DNA from: Lysobacter stagni | GTDB taxonomy: Bacteria; Pseudomonadota; Gammaproteobacteria; Xanthomonadales; Xanthomonadaceae | Direction of reading: 5' to 3' | DNA length: 64,000 nucleotides | NCBI RefSeq assembly: GCF_030053425.1 | Contig: NZ_JASGBI010000001.1 | Coordinates: 2,426,001 to 2,490,000, forward strand | Shown: piece after piece, positions 19,831-28,240 of the stretch | Position numbering within the stretch: the stretch's first letter is position 1 | Layout of the letters: every line of letters starts with the position of its first letter | Notes under the pieces: model-generated | Database searches by the model: none | What the model saw: only the letters and a program-made list of their open reading frames with translations | Told to the model about the DNA's origin: nothing | Position numbers and translations under genes: made by a program

Positions 19831-20403
19831 ATGACCGAAACCGCTGACCAGGCCCTCGCGCGCATCCGCGGGGAACTGCTCGACTATGCCCGGCGCTGGC
19901 CGTCCGAGTCCGATCCGGCGCTGTTCCTGGAGCTGCTCGACGATGGGCAGGCCCCGTTCGTGCGGGAGCGTCTGGCCGGTCACTTCACCGCATCCAGCTG
20001 GCTGGTGGACCGCAGCGGCACGCGCGTGCTGCTCACGCACCACCGCAAGCTGGAGCGCTGGCTTCAGCTTGGCGGACATGCCGACGGTGACCGCGATCTG
20101 TCGAACGTCGCGCTGCGCGAGGCGGAAGAGGAGTCGGGCCTGACGGGCTTGCGCGTGGAACCGGAGCTGTTCGACCTGGACCGGCACTGGATCCCCGAGC
20201 GCAAGGACGTGCCGGGTCATTGGCACTACGACGCCCGCTACGTGGTGCATGCCGGCGAGAACGAGGACTATGTGGTCAGCGAGGAATCGCACGACCTGGC
20301 ATGGCGGTCGATCGACGCGATCCTGTCGGACGCGGAGAGCGATGAGTCGATGCTGCGCATGGCGACCAAGTGGATGCAGCGCAGGGGCAGCGCTTCGCGC
20401 TGA
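19831..20403 (+). CDS. Nudix hydrolase with altered Nudix box
   Basis: 190-residue Nudix-fold protein. The box reads GGHADGDRDLSNVALREAEEESGL-like, split as GHADGD-R then REAEEESGL: the REUxEExGU half that binds metal is intact, but the first Glu of GX5E is Arg. Members of this subgroup with GGH-D motifs hydrolyse nucleoside diphosphate derivatives; the substrate here is unknown. ATG at 19831. A dispersed repeat follows the stop directly. Confidence 0.8.
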   Translation: MTETADQALARIRGELLDYARRWPSESDPALFLELLDDGQAPFVRERLAGHFTASSWLVDRSGTRVLLTHHRKLERWLQLGGHADGDRDLSNVALREAEEESGLTGLRVEPELFDLDRHWIPERKDVPGHWHYDARYVVHAGENEDYVVSEESHDLAWRSIDAILSDAESDESMLRMATKWMQRRGSASR

Positions 20404-20411
20404 CGCGCGTA

Positions 20412-20460
20412 CCCCTCTCCGACGCGCTGCGCGCGTCGACCTCTCCCATGCGGGGAGAGG
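20412..20460. repeat. Dispersed GC-rich repeat, type A
   Basis: Reads on the minus strand as a CCTCTCCCC/GGGAGAGG hairpin followed by GACGCGC/GCGCGTC and GGAGAGGGG. The same element, in the opposite orientation, lies inside the icmF coding region at 51785-51834. Here it lies between convergent genes and may act as a terminator for both. Confidence 0.85.
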
Positions 20461-20472
20461 TGGAAAACCGGC

Positions 20473-21711
20473 CTAGTACAGCACGCGCGTCCGCAGTGTT
20501 CCCGGAATGCGACCGAGCTCCTCACGCACCTGCGCCGCCTGCTCCTGCGTCGCGGTCACGTCGATCACCACATAGCCTACCTTCGGGTGCGTGCGCAGGA
20601 ACTGGCCGTCGATGTTGACGCCCAGGCGCGAGAACACGTCGTTCACCTGCGACAGCACGCCAGGCACGTTGCGGTGGATGTGCAGCAGGCGCGTGCTGCC
20701 GGTGTGTTCGGGCAGCGTCACTTCCGGGAAGTTCACCGCCGACAGGGTCGAGCCGTTGTCGCTGTAGCGGATCAGCTTGGCCGCCACTTCCAGTCCGATG
20801 TTGTCCTGCGCTTCCAGCGTGCTGCCGCCGATGTGCGGCGTCAGGATCACGTTGTCCAGGCCCACCAGCGGCGAGACGAACGGGTCCGCGTTGCCCTGCG
20901 GTTCCGCCGGGAACACGTCCACCGCGGCGCCACCGACCTTGCCCGAGCGCAGCGCTTCGGCCAGCGCGTCGATGTCCACCACCGTGCCGCGCGAGGCGTT
21001 GATCAGGTGCGCGCCCGTCTTCATCTTCGCGATCTGCGCCTGGCCGAACATGCCCTGAGTGGCGGGCGTTTCCGGTACGTGCAAAGTGACGATGTCGCTG
21101 CGCTCCAGCAGGTCGTCCAGACCCATCGCCATGCGCGCATTGCCCAGCGACAGCTTGGTCTCGATATCGTGGAAGATGACCTGCATGCCCAGCGCTTCGG
21201 CGATCACGCCCACCTGGGTGCCGATGTGGCCGTAACCGACGATGCCCAGCGTCTTGCCGCGTACCTCGTGGCTGCCGGCCGCCGACTTCGACCAGCCGCC
21301 GCGATGGCATTGCGCGTTCTTCTGCGGGATGCCGCGCATCAGCATGATCGCCTCGGCCACCACCAGCTCGGCGACGCTGCGCGTGTTGGAGTAGGGCGCG
21401 TTGAACACCGGGATGCCAGCCAGTTCGGCCGTGTCCAGGTCGATCTGGTTGGTGCCGATGCAGAACGCACCGACCGCCATCAGGCGGCGTCCGTGCGACA
21501 GGACCTCGGCGGTGAGGTGCGTGCGCGAACGGATGCCGACGATGTGCGCCTGCGCGATCTCCTGGTGCAACAGCTCGGGCGGCGGCGATTTGTCGTAGAC
21601 CTGGATGTTCGAGTAACCGGCGTTGCGGAAACTTTCCACCGCGGTCGGCGCGACGCCTTCCAGCAGCAGAACGCGGATATCGGACTTGGGGAAGGAGGTC
21701 GGCAGGCTCAC
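20473..21711 (-). CDS. serA: D-3-phosphoglycerate dehydrogenase
   Basis: First enzyme of serine synthesis; NAD-dependent oxidation of 3-phosphoglycerate, which can also reduce 2-oxoglutarate to D-2-hydroxyglutarate. Visible: IGIRSRTHLT, Rossmann motif LGIVGYGHIGTQVG, catalytic Arg in NASRGTVVDIDAL, catalytic His in LTPHIGGSTLEAQ, and a C-terminal ACT domain (HIHRNVPGVLSQVNDVFSRLGVNI) for serine feedback. 412 residues with a GTG start at 21711, very similar in layout to E. coli SerA. It is divergent from a GlcD-type dehydrogenase. Confidence 0.95.
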   Translation of the reverse strand: MSLPTSFPKSDIRVLLLEGVAPTAVESFRNAGYSNIQVYDKSPPPELLHQEIAQAHIVGIRSRTHLTAEVLSHGRRLMAVGAFCIGTNQIDLDTAELAGIPVFNAPYSNTRSVAELVVAEAIMLMRGIPQKNAQCHRGGWSKSAAGSHEVRGKTLGIVGYGHIGTQVGVIAEALGMQVIFHDIETKLSLGNARMAMGLDDLLERSDIVTLHVPETPATQGMFGQAQIAKMKTGAHLINASRGTVVDIDALAEALRSGKVGGAAVDVFPAEPQGNADPFVSPLVGLDNVILTPHIGGSTLEAQDNIGLEVAAKLIRYSDNGSTLSAVNFPEVTLPEHTGSTRLLHIHRNVPGVLSQVNDVFSRLGVNIDGQFLRTHPKVGYVVIDVTATQEQAAQVREELGRIPGTLRTRVLY

Positions 21712-21874
21712 GACGGTCGCGGGTCGGGTGTGGGCTTTCGACTATGTCAGAAATGCGGGGTGTTTGCTGCATTGCACCAGCGGCTTGGATAGGATGCCGG
21801 GAGTCCGGTCCTGGAACGCTCGCGCGACACCGGGGACTGGTCACGCCAAAGGCCGCAACCATTGCTGGGTTCCG

Positions 21875-23263
21875 ATGACCGACTCCCGCCTCGAACGCCT
21901 GCAGGCCGCCATTCCGGGCCTGCGTCTGACCACCGATGTCGCCGACCTGGAGCATTACGGCCGCGATTGGACGCGACGCTGGACGCCGGCACCGCTGGCC
22001 ATCGCCCTTCCGTCTTCGGTGGATGAGGTCCAGGGCATCGTGCGCTGGGCCAACGCCGAAGGCGTGGCCGTGGTGCCCTCGGGTGGGCGTACAGGACTTT
22101 CCGGCGGGGCCGTCGCCGCCAACGGCGAGCTGGTGCTGAGCCTGGAGCGCATGAACCGCGTGCTGGACTTCAATCGCGTCGATCGCACGCTAGCCGTGCA
22201 GGCCGGCATCCCGTTGGAGGCGGTGCACAACGCGGCGCGCGAGCATGGCCTGGTGTACCCGGTCGATTTCGCCGCACGCGGTTCGTGCTCCATTGGCGGC
22301 AACATCGCCACCAACGCCGGCGGTATCCGTGTGATCCGTTACGGCAACACGCGCGAGTGGGTCGCGGGCCTGACCGTGGTCACCGGCGCCGGCGAGGTGC
22401 TGCACCTCAACCGCGGGTTGATCAAGAATTCCAGCGGCTACGACCTGCGCCAGCTGATGATCGGCTCGGAAGGCACGTTGGGCATCGTGGTGGAGGCGAC
22501 ACTGCGCCTGACCGACCCGCCGCCGCCGACCAACGTCATGCTGCTCGCGCTGCCTTCGTTCGAGACGCTGATGCAGGTGTTCGCCGCGTTCCGCGAGCGG
22601 CTCACGCTGGAGGCGTTCGAGTTCTTCACCGATCGCGCGTTGCACCACGTGCTCGCCCATGGCGCGCAGAAGCCCTTCGACGAGGTGCATCCGTACTACG
22701 TGGTCACCGAGTTCGCGGTGGGCGACGAAGCACGCGAGGCGGCGGCGATGGCCGCTTTCGAGTACTGCATGGAGCAGGGCCTGGTCAGCGACGGCGTGAT
22801 CAGCCAGAGCGACGCGCAGGCTGCGCAGCTGTGGCGGTTGCGCGAAGGCATCACCGAGAGCCTGGCCAAGTACAAGCCGTACAAGAACGATGTGTCGGTG
22901 CGCATTTCCGAGATGCCGGCCTTCCTCACGCAGACGCAGGCGCTGCTGGGGCAGGAGTACCCGCATTTCGACGTGGTCTGGTTCGGGCACATCGGCGACG
23001 GCAACCTGCATATCAACGTGCTCAAGCCCGACGACACGGCCGATGCCGACTTCGTGCGCCAGTGCGAGCACGTCACCAAGCTGCTGGCGCAGGCGCTCGA
23101 GAGGCACGGTGGCAGCATCTCGGCCGAGCACGGCATCGGCCTGGTCAAGAAGCCGTACCTGCTGGGTACGCGCAGCGCGGAGGAAATCGCGCTGATGCGC
23201 GGCATCAAGCATTCGCTGGACCCCAGGGGGCTGATGAACCCGGGCAAGGTGTTCGACGCCTGA
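21875..23263 (+). CDS. FAD-linked D-2-hydroxyacid dehydrogenase (GlcD/D-2-hydroxyglutarate dehydrogenase type)
   Basis: 462-residue flavoprotein of the VAO/GlcD family. The FAD-binding core shows VVPSGGRTGLSGGAV, GSCSIGGNIATNAGGIRVIRYG and IGSEGTLGIV. The C-terminal FAD-oxidase domain carries the metal-site histidines in GHIGDGNLHINV and the SISAEHGIGLVKK motif. Divergent placement next to serA fits the known pairing in which D2HGDH re-oxidises the D-2-hydroxyglutarate made by SerA, pulling phosphoglycerate oxidation forward (established in Pseudomonas; inference here). Lactate or glycolate are alternative substrates. ATG at 21875; both promoters must lie in the 163-bp gap. Confidence 0.88.
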   Translation: MTDSRLERLQAAIPGLRLTTDVADLEHYGRDWTRRWTPAPLAIALPSSVDEVQGIVRWANAEGVAVVPSGGRTGLSGGAVAANGELVLSLERMNRVLDFNRVDRTLAVQAGIPLEAVHNAAREHGLVYPVDFAARGSCSIGGNIATNAGGIRVIRYGNTREWVAGLTVVTGAGEVLHLNRGLIKNSSGYDLRQLMIGSEGTLGIVVEATLRLTDPPPPTNVMLLALPSFETLMQVFAAFRERLTLEAFEFFTDRALHHVLAHGAQKPFDEVHPYYVVTEFAVGDEAREAAAMAAFEYCMEQGLVSDGVISQSDAQAAQLWRLREGITESLAKYKPYKNDVSVRISEMPAFLTQTQALLGQEYPHFDVVWFGHIGDGNLHINVLKPDDTADADFVRQCEHVTKLLAQALERHGGSISAEHGIGLVKKPYLLGTRSAEEIALMRGIKHSLDPRGLMNPGKVFDA

Positions 23264-23423
23264 GGAGTAACGTCCGGCGAGGGCCGGGCCGTTCGCGCCG
23301 GCTCCTTCCGGATCGTGAACGGCCGGCGCGTGGCGCGCCGTCGTGCACGTACTTCGTCGCGACGAGCGGGTAGTCTTCGCGGACGGCCCCCGGGCCGCAT
23401 TCCACGACAAACGGGTATTCCTG

Positions 23424-23744
23424 ATGAAGCGTTCCGCCTTCCTGCTGCTCGTCGCCCTGACCGCCGCCGCACCGCTCGCGCTGGCATCCAGTTTCGCCGG
23501 TACCTCCGCAGGCTCGTCGGCCGGTGGCAGCTCGGCATCGAGCAACGCCAGCTCGGATTCGAGTTCCGGCAACGATGACAGGGTGGTACTGGCCGCGCGC
23601 GAGGATGCCGCCAGCTTCGTCGCCAGCGACGGCACCATCCGCGGTGCACAGCTCGAGTCCGCGCTGCGCCATCTGCGCGAGCACGACGCAAAGGCACGCG
23701 TCGCCAGCGACCTCGAGCTGGCCAAGGCCATCCTGGCGCTGTAA
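23424..23744 (+). CDS. Small secreted DUF2388-like protein
   Basis: 106-residue precursor. A clear signal peptide (MKRSAFLLLVALTAAAPLALA) precedes a Ser/Gly-rich linker (about residues 22-50) and a compact C-terminal helical part, AAREDAASFVASDGTIRGAQLESALRHLR...LAKAIL. The latter pattern is that of the DUF2388 family, whose function is unknown. It ends two bases before the start of the large DUF4105 gene, so the two form an operon, an arrangement also familiar from pseudomonads. Confidence 0.75.
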   Translation: MKRSAFLLLVALTAAAPLALASSFAGTSAGSSAGGSSASSNASSDSSSGNDDRVVLAAREDAASFVASDGTIRGAQLESALRHLREHDAKARVASDLELAKAILAL

Positions 23745-23746
23745 CC

Positions 23747-25570
23747 GTGCACCGCCGCATTCGTCGCGGCGCGATGGCATGGCTGGTCGTGGCGTGCGCA
23801 TCGGCGCACGCTGCGCCCTCGCTTCAGCTGGACGAGGCCGGCCTCACGCCGGATGAGATCGCGGTCAGCCGGCAACTGCTGGCCGACGCGCAGGCGCGAC
23901 TGCCTGCCGCCATGCGCGATGCGCCCGGCCGCACGATTCCCGTGCGCTGGACCCATGCATTGGACGAGCAGGTACATGGGCGCGCAGGCCGCGACGAACT
24001 CCTGCTCAATCGTGCGCTGTTGCCGTCGCTGCTCGGCGCCAGCGATGCGCAGGCGCGTCATGACGCGTTGGCGACCGTGCTGCACGAACTCGCGCACTAC
24101 CACGACCGCGGCGCGCACGGTGGCATCTCGCGCGATCCGCGCTTCCTCGACCTTGCCGGCTGGCAGGTCCGCGCCACCCGCTTCACGACGCAGCTCGCCG
24201 GTCGTGCACGCGAGAACCGCTTCGTCGACCGTTCCCCCGATCCGTACGAGCTGACCCGTCCCACCGAGTTCTTTGCCGTCAACGTCGAGCATTTCCTGCT
24301 GGACGCCGACTACGCGTGCCGACGACCCGCGCTGCACCGCTATTTCTCGCAGCGTCTGGGCGCGCCACCGGGGCAGGGGGGCGTGGACTGCGCACGCGAC
24401 ATGCCCTACCTCGATGCCGGCGAAGGCGAGGGTGGCGCGCTGGGCACGATCGATCCGGCGCGCGTGTACGCCATCGACTACCTCCTCGCCGAAGGCAACG
24501 CACAGCCGATGAGCCGGTGGGGCCACAGCATGCTGCGACTGGTGGTGTGCGCACCCGGTCGCGAACCGGGGCCGGACTGTCGGTTCGATCTGGCGTACCA
24601 CCGCGTGCTGTCGTTCCGCGCCTTCGTCGACGACGTGCAGATTTCCAGCTGGAGCGGCCTGACCGGTCGCTATCCCTCGCGCCTGTTCGTGCTGCCGATG
24701 GCGCAGGTGATCGACGAATACACCAAGGTGGAGCTGCGCGGACTGCGATCGATCCCGTTGAAGCTGGACCGCGACGAGGTCGCTTCGGTGCTGGAGCGTG
24801 CAGCGCAACTGCACTGGAGCTACGACGGCCGCTACTACTTTTTGGGCAACAACTGCGCTGCGGAGACATGGAAGCTGCTGCATGACGGCGTACCGCGGCT
24901 GGCCGGGCAGGGCATCGGCAGCATCACGCCGACGGGTCTTCTGCGCCGGTTGGAGAAGGCCGGTGTCGCCGACGCCTCGGTGCTGGACGACGACGCGCAG
25001 GCGCTGCGCCTGGGCTACCGGTTCGCATCGCAACGAACCTGGTTCCAGCAGATGTATGAAGTTGCCCGCGAGCAGTTGGAGCTGCCGCATCGCGACGTGG
25101 AGGACTGGATCGGGCTGTCGCCGCAGGCGCGGCGCCCGTGGCTGGAGCGTGCGGACCTGCGAGCCAGCGCGGCACTGCTGGTGCTGGAACAGGCGGCGCT
25201 GCGTCGTGGCGAGCTGCGCGTTCGCGAGCAACTGAAGAAGCGTTACCTGCGCGACGATGCGCGCGGTGGTCCGGACGATGCGGTGCGTCGTCTGTTGCAG
25301 GAGAGCGAAGCGCTCGGTCGTCCGGCCCGGCTGATCGACAGCGGCGGTTACGGCCTGCCGCAAGCGGCGGAACGCGAAGCGCTGGCCCGGGACGGCCTGG
25401 CTCTGCGCGACCGCCTGCGCGAAACCCGGGCGCAGCTGGATCGCGCGGCACGCAGCTGGATGACGCCGGAACAGCGCGAATGGATGGATGGCATCGCGGC
25501 CAACGCGGACCTCATCGGCCGGCGCGTGCGCATGCTGCATGCGGAGCAGGGCGGGTTGCGGTTGCCCTGA
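23747..25570 (+). CDS. Large periplasmic DUF4105 (Lnb-type) protein with an HExxH domain
   Basis: 607-residue secreted protein. GTG start at 23747, two bases after the previous stop, gives a signal peptide MHRRIRRGAMAWLVVACASAHA; an ATG at 23774 is an alternative. The N-terminal third has HELAH at residues 113-117, a zinc-peptidase-like motif. The middle has RWGHSMLRL (His260) and FLGNNCAAET (Cys370), the conserved His and Cys of DUF4105, a domain related to the Lnb lipoprotein N-acyltransferase. The last 180 residues are helical and charged. A lipoprotein-modifying or peptidoglycan role is possible but unproven. Confidence 0.75.
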   Translation: MHRRIRRGAMAWLVVACASAHAAPSLQLDEAGLTPDEIAVSRQLLADAQARLPAAMRDAPGRTIPVRWTHALDEQVHGRAGRDELLLNRALLPSLLGASDAQARHDALATVLHELAHYHDRGAHGGISRDPRFLDLAGWQVRATRFTTQLAGRARENRFVDRSPDPYELTRPTEFFAVNVEHFLLDADYACRRPALHRYFSQRLGAPPGQGGVDCARDMPYLDAGEGEGGALGTIDPARVYAIDYLLAEGNAQPMSRWGHSMLRLVVCAPGREPGPDCRFDLAYHRVLSFRAFVDDVQISSWSGLTGRYPSRLFVLPMAQVIDEYTKVELRGLRSIPLKLDRDEVASVLERAAQLHWSYDGRYYFLGNNCAAETWKLLHDGVPRLAGQGIGSITPTGLLRRLEKAGVADASVLDDDAQALRLGYRFASQRTWFQQMYEVAREQLELPHRDVEDWIGLSPQARRPWLERADLRASAALLVLEQAALRRGELRVREQLKKRYLRDDARGGPDDAVRRLLQESEALGRPARLIDSGGYGLPQAAEREALARDGLALRDRLRETRAQLDRAARSWMTPEQREWMDGIAANADLIGRRVRMLHAEQGGLRLP

Positions 25571-25571
25571 G

Positions 25572-26036
25572 TCAGGCGGGTGGTTGCCCCAGCCATTTCG
25601 TCATCAGCCGCCGTGGATGCATCGCGTAACCGCGGCGGCGGTAGATCTCGCGCGCAAGGTCGTTGCCGTCGGTGACTTCCAGGCGCACGCACTTCAGCCC
25701 TTCGGCGACACAGAGTGCTTCGACTTCGTCCAGCGCCCGCTTGCCGATGCCGCCACCACGATGCGCGGGCAGCACGTACAGTTCGTCGAGCAGGCCGAAA
25801 CGCCCGCCGAATTCCAGGCTGAAGCAGAAGCCGACGGCGAAGTACCCCGCGAGTTCGTCCTCGCGTTCGAGCAACATCAGCCGGCCGTGCGAGGGATGCG
25901 ACAGCAGGGATTCCAGTCCGGAGCGCACGCGTGCTTCGTCCCAGGCGATGCCCTCGTCCGCGTGGAATACGCGGATGACCGGCAGCAGCGCCGGCAGGTC
26001 GGCAGCGGCGAATGCCCGGACGTGCAGGTCGCTCAT
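25572..26036 (-). CDS. GNAT-family N-acetyltransferase
   Basis: 154-residue acetyltransferase. The acetyl-CoA pyrophosphate loop is LDELYVLPAHRGGGIGKRALDEV, followed by LKCVRLEVTDGNDLAREIYRRRGY, the standard motif B and C-terminal strand. Substrate unknown. It overlaps the upstream gene by ATGA (26033-26036) and ends one base from the convergent DUF4105 gene. Confidence 0.88.
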   Translation of the reverse strand: MSDLHVRAFAAADLPALLPVIRVFHADEGIAWDEARVRSGLESLLSHPSHGRLMLLEREDELAGYFAVGFCFSLEFGGRFGLLDELYVLPAHRGGGIGKRALDEVEALCVAEGLKCVRLEVTDGNDLAREIYRRRGYAMHPRRLMTKWLGQPPA

Positions 26037-26773
26037 TGCGAACGCGTGTCCGGGGTGGTCACGTGCGGCAGCAGGTCGTCGACCAGGCGCTTGCGGCTGC
26101 TGCGGTGGTACTCGGCCGGAGAGAACGGCATCGACACCGCCTGGTAGCGCGCGATCAATCCACGCACCGCGGTCCTCTCGGCGTCGCTGAAGTCGCGTCG
26201 GCTGCCGTTGTCGGTGAGCTGCGTCAGGCGCGCCTGCACGGTTTCCTTCGCGGCGATGTGGGCCTCATCGAGCGGATGCGCCACGCACAGGCCGTACGTG
26301 CCGGCCAGCAGGTGCTGCCACAGCGAGGGGAACTGCGTGTCGAACGCCGCGTCGTCGAAGCGGCCCTGCGCGTCGGCGAAGCCAGGAATGGAGCCTTCTT
26401 CCGCGTGCACGGCTTGCAGCGCGACGCGGTAGCCTTCACGGAAGCGCGCCTGCAGGGAGGCCGCCGCAACGGCGACATCGCCATCGTGCGCTGCGAGCGA
26501 ATCATGGCCACGCGCCACCCAGGGTGCCATGGACGGATTGAACCATTGCCCCATGGGTGCGCCGGGTGAGGGCACGGCACCGAAGACGAGCGAGCGCATC
26601 GTGCCCGCATCGTCCACCTCGTACGACGCTCCCGGCGCGAGGCCCGACGCGATCAGTCGCGACAGCGTCGGCTCGTCGATCCCGCAACGCGCCGCGAAGG
26701 CCGGCGCATCGAGGAAACGCTCGCGCAGGTAGCGTTCAACCACTGCGTCAGTCCGCGCGCCCGGCGAACTCAC
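26033..26773 (-). CDS. Protein of unknown function (DUF6058-like)
   Basis: Up to 246 residues. The N-terminus ([37 protein letters not shown]) looks like a small MerR-like helix-turn-helix. The rest is alpha-helical with [14 protein letters not shown] and [18 protein letters not shown]. It resembles proteins annotated DUF6058, sometimes tied to natural-product clusters, but I cannot assign a role. The ATG at 26773 overlaps the efpL 3' end by 26 bp; a GTG ten codons later would almost remove the overlap. Confidence 0.6.
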   Translation of the reverse strand: MSSPGARTDAVVERYLRERFLDAPAFAARCGIDEPTLSRLIASGLAPGASYEVDDAGTMRSLVFGAVPSPGAPMGQWFNPSMAPWVARGHDSLAAHDGDVAVAAASLQARFREGYRVALQAVHAEEGSIPGFADAQGRFDDAAFDTQFPSLWQHLLAGTYGLCVAHPLDEAHIAAKETVQARLTQLTDNGSRRDFSDAERTAVRGLIARYQAVSMPFSPAEYHRSSRKRLVDDLLPHVTTPDTRSQ

Positions 26774-27314
26774 CGGTGGTGGTGTTCACCAGCACGCGTT
26801 CGCCGTTGCCGATGTACTCGGGGACCATGATCTCGATGCCGGTGGAAAGCTTGGCCGGCTTCGGGCGCTTGGTGGCGGTGCCGCCCTTGAGTTCCGGCGG
26901 CGTCTCGATCACTTCGATCGCCACGCTCTGCGGCAGCTGCAGCGCGACCGGCGCGTCGTCGATGATCTGCACGTAGCAGCCGGTGAGGTCGGCGACGATG
27001 TAGCCGGCCAGGTCGCCGACGACATCGGCATCGAGCATGTAGGGGGTGTAGTCCTCGTCGTCGAGGAACACGAACGCGTCGCCGTCCTTGTACGAGAACG
27101 TGGCCTGGCGTCGGCTGAGCTCGACTTCCTTCAGCTCGTCCTCCGCGCCCATGCTCACGTCGAGCTTGGTGCCGCCGGGAACGCTGTACATGGTGAAACG
27201 GAACTTGACGTTGCCGCCGCGGCCCTGCGGCGAGCTGCGTTCGATGTCGCGGATCTGGTAGACCGCGTTGTTGTGTTCGACAACGTTACCTTTCTTTACG
27301 TCGTAGGCTTTCAT
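26748..27314 (-). CDS. efpL: Elongation factor P-like protein EfpL (YeiP)
   Basis: 188-residue EF-P paralogue. It carries the three OB-like domains, with the domain I loop [12 protein letters not shown], the DEDYTPYM motif, and the YeiP-type C-terminal motif [23 protein letters not shown] instead of the classic EF-P ending. EF-P family proteins relieve ribosome stalling at polyproline and related motifs; EfpL has an Arg at the loop tip and needs no lysine modification. The canonical efp gene is not in the window. It is the first gene of a three-gene minus-strand group. Confidence 0.9.
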   Translation of the reverse strand: MKAYDVKKGNVVEHNNAVYQIRDIERSSPQGRGGNVKFRFTMYSVPGGTKLDVSMGAEDELKEVELSRRQATFSYKDGDAFVFLDDEDYTPYMLDADVVGDLAGYIVADLTGCYVQIIDDAPVALQLPQSVAIEVIETPPELKGGTATKRPKPAKLSTGIEIMVPEYIGNGERVLVNTTTGEFAGRAD

Positions 27315-27377
27315 GGGTGCAGTGATTCGCGATTCGGGATGGGAGATTCGAGGCGGAGAACGGAACCGCGTTCAACC

Positions 27378-28148
27378 TTACTTCGGCGCCAGACGCGTCG
27401 CGCCGTCGAGGCGGATGGTTTCGCCGTTGAGATACGTGTTGCCAAGGATGTAGGCGACCAGGTCGGCGAACTCCTTCGGCTGGCCCAGGCGCGAGGGGAA
27501 CGGGATCGACGCGGCGAGCGACTGCTGCACCGAGTCGGGCATGCCGTCCACCATCGGCGTCCAGAACACGCCCGGGGCGATCGTCATCACGCGGATGCCG
27601 AAGCGTGCCAGTTCGCGCGCCATCGGCAGCGTCATGGCGACCACGCCACCCTTGGACGCGGAATACGCAGCCTGGCCGATCTGGCCTTCATAGGCGGCCA
27701 CGGACGCGGTGTTGACGATCACGCCGCGCTCGCCGTCCACGCCCGCATCGTTGTGCTGCATCAGTGCGGCCGCGGCCTTGGCGACGTTGAAGCTGCCGAC
27801 CAGGTTCACCATCACCGTGGACTGAAACTGCGACAGCGGCATCGCGCCTTCCTTGCCCAGCACGCGGCCCGCGCCAAGGATGCCGGCGCAGTTCATCACC
27901 ACGTTGAGGCCGCCGAGGAAGTCGCGTGCGGCCGCGACGTTGTCGACCACGCCCGATTCGCTGGTCACGTCGGTCTTGAAGTAACGGGCATTGGCTTCGC
28001 CCAGTTCGGCGACGGCCGCAGCGCCCTTCTCGTCGTTGACGTCGAACAGGGCGACCTTGCCGCCGTTTGCGACCAGGTGCTGGGCGACGGCGAAGCCGAG
28101 GCCGGAGACGCCGCCGGTGACGATGGCGCGGACGGATTGAAGTTGCAT
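27378..28148 (-). CDS. Short-chain dehydrogenase, type-2 3-hydroxyacyl-CoA dehydrogenase-like
   Basis: 256-residue SDR. NAD-binding TGGVSGLGFAVA, NCAGI, catalytic Ser in NTASVAAYEGQ and YSASK are all present, followed by TIAPGVFWTPM. The length and the pattern match HSD10-type enzymes that oxidise 2-methyl-3-hydroxybutyryl-CoA in isoleucine breakdown or straight-chain 3-hydroxyacyl-CoAs. That fits the branched-chain catabolic genes nearby (inference). Confidence 0.85.
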   Translation of the reverse strand: MQLQSVRAIVTGGVSGLGFAVAQHLVANGGKVALFDVNDEKGAAAVAELGEANARYFKTDVTSESGVVDNVAAARDFLGGLNVVMNCAGILGAGRVLGKEGAMPLSQFQSTVMVNLVGSFNVAKAAAALMQHNDAGVDGERGVIVNTASVAAYEGQIGQAAYSASKGGVVAMTLPMARELARFGIRVMTIAPGVFWTPMVDGMPDSVQQSLAASIPFPSRLGQPKEFADLVAYILGNTYLNGETIRLDGATRLAPK

Positions 28149-28240
28149 GGGCTCAGGTCCAGGTCGCGGAAATGCGGGATTTTACCGGAGGACGGGGTGG
28201 GGGCGTCCTTCGTTGGCGCCCCGCCGGATCGAGCCCGCGT

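Noticed and set aside
22190..25540. Very long open frame (over 1100 codons) on the minus strand across the dehydrogenase and DUF4105 genes
   Set aside because: High-GC antisense frames stay open because of codon bias; its sequence is His/Arg/Gln-rich with no domain, and both plus-strand genes have clear family motifs.
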